From Polyangiaceae bacterium (GTDB lineage: Bacteria > Myxococcota > Polyangia > Polyangiales > Polyangiaceae), in contig JAICTU010000184.1 in the NCBI GenBank assembly GCA_025936205.1, forward strand, positions 1 through 15,936: DNA of 15,936 nucleotides, written 5' to 3'. Positions 15,807-15,936 of the stretch are shown in pieces (the stretch's first letter is position 1; each line of letters begins with the position of its first letter). The notes under the pieces were generated by a model. It was not told where the DNA came from and ran no database searches. It was given only the letters and a program-made list of their open reading frames with translations. Made by a program: the position numbers and the translations under genes.

Positions 15807-15936
15807 AGGAATGGAAGCTTCGACGGCCATACCGGCGCGCCTGAGCAGCGCAGACGAGCCGGTGCGGGAGATCCTCACCTTCGCCGTGGGCGGAGAGGCG
15901 TACGGCGTGCCGCTCACGCAGGTGCTGGAGATCCTC
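15793..15936 (+). CDS. cheW: CheW-like coupling protein, N-terminal part
   Basis: A GTG at 15793 opens a frame that remains open for 48 codons to the right edge. A strong GAGGAGG ribosome site lies at 15778-15784, eight bases upstream, which decides this start over the ATG at 15811, whose upstream purines are too close. The visible protein has a short polar leader and then REILTFAVGGEAYGVPLTQV, the typical first strands of a CheW domain. The gene overlaps the last 14 bp of cheA in a different frame, so translation is probably coupled. A CheW couples receptors to CheA; larger proteins with CheW domains (CheV, for instance) cannot be excluded because the rest is outside. Confidence 0.88.
   Translation, partial: MSLAEGMEASTAIPARLSSADEPVREILTFAVGGEAYGVPLTQVLEIL

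Noticed and set aside
14157..15917. Minus-strand frame opposite cheA
   Set aside because: It is His/Gln/Arg/Ala-rich with no motif, antisense to a CheA with all P1-P5 landmarks.

Overview
The window is a high-GC chromosomal segment that reads like a myxobacterium (Myxococcota, probably Polyangia). The inference rests on strong G/C bias at third codon positions, long multi-PAS histidine kinases, a Ser/Thr kinase carrying a PEGA domain, a CheA/CheW pair and a REP-associated transposase of a type common in that group. No rRNA, tRNA, CRISPR array or intact mobile element was seen.

Layout from left to right. Positions 1-1740 (minus): triple-PAS histidine kinase, cut by the left edge. 1931-3892 (minus): cytoplasmic GH13 alpha-glucan enzyme. 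3954-4358 (minus): small four-helix membrane protein. 4359-4877: 519-bp divergent gap with a perfect 10-10-10 inverted repeat and a doubtful small secreted-protein ORF. 4878-6392 (plus): membrane-anchored PknB-type Ser/Thr kinase with a C-terminal PEGA domain. 6503-7651: a graveyard of mobile DNA, with a frameshifted REP-associated (Y1/HUH) transposase, a decayed DDE integrase-type transposase (IS481-like), short direct repeats and GC hairpins. 7652-9433 (minus): L-lactate permease. 9591-11489 (minus): PAS hybrid histidine kinase with its own receiver. 11747-13468 (plus): aldehyde dehydrogenase superfamily protein. 13469-13673: leader with a foldable, apparently mutually exclusive hairpin set. 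13674-15806 (plus): CheA. 15793 to the right edge (plus): start of CheW, overlapping the cheA stop.

Sensory transduction dominates: two soluble PAS kinases, one membrane Ser/Thr kinase and one chemosensory kinase in 16 kb, mixed with carbon metabolism (alpha-glucan, lactate, aldehyde). Neither PAS kinase has a DNA-binding response regulator beside it in this window. Likely transcription units are membrane protein-GH13 (61-bp gap), possibly continuing to the left-edge kinase, and cheA-cheW, which is translationally coupled. The hybrid kinase lies upstream of the lactate permease on the same strand, but whether it senses lactate is only a guess.

I saw no clearly new multi-gene system. The most interesting non-coding signal is the alternative-fold leader upstream of cheA. 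The clearest unusual region is the decayed mobile-element patch.
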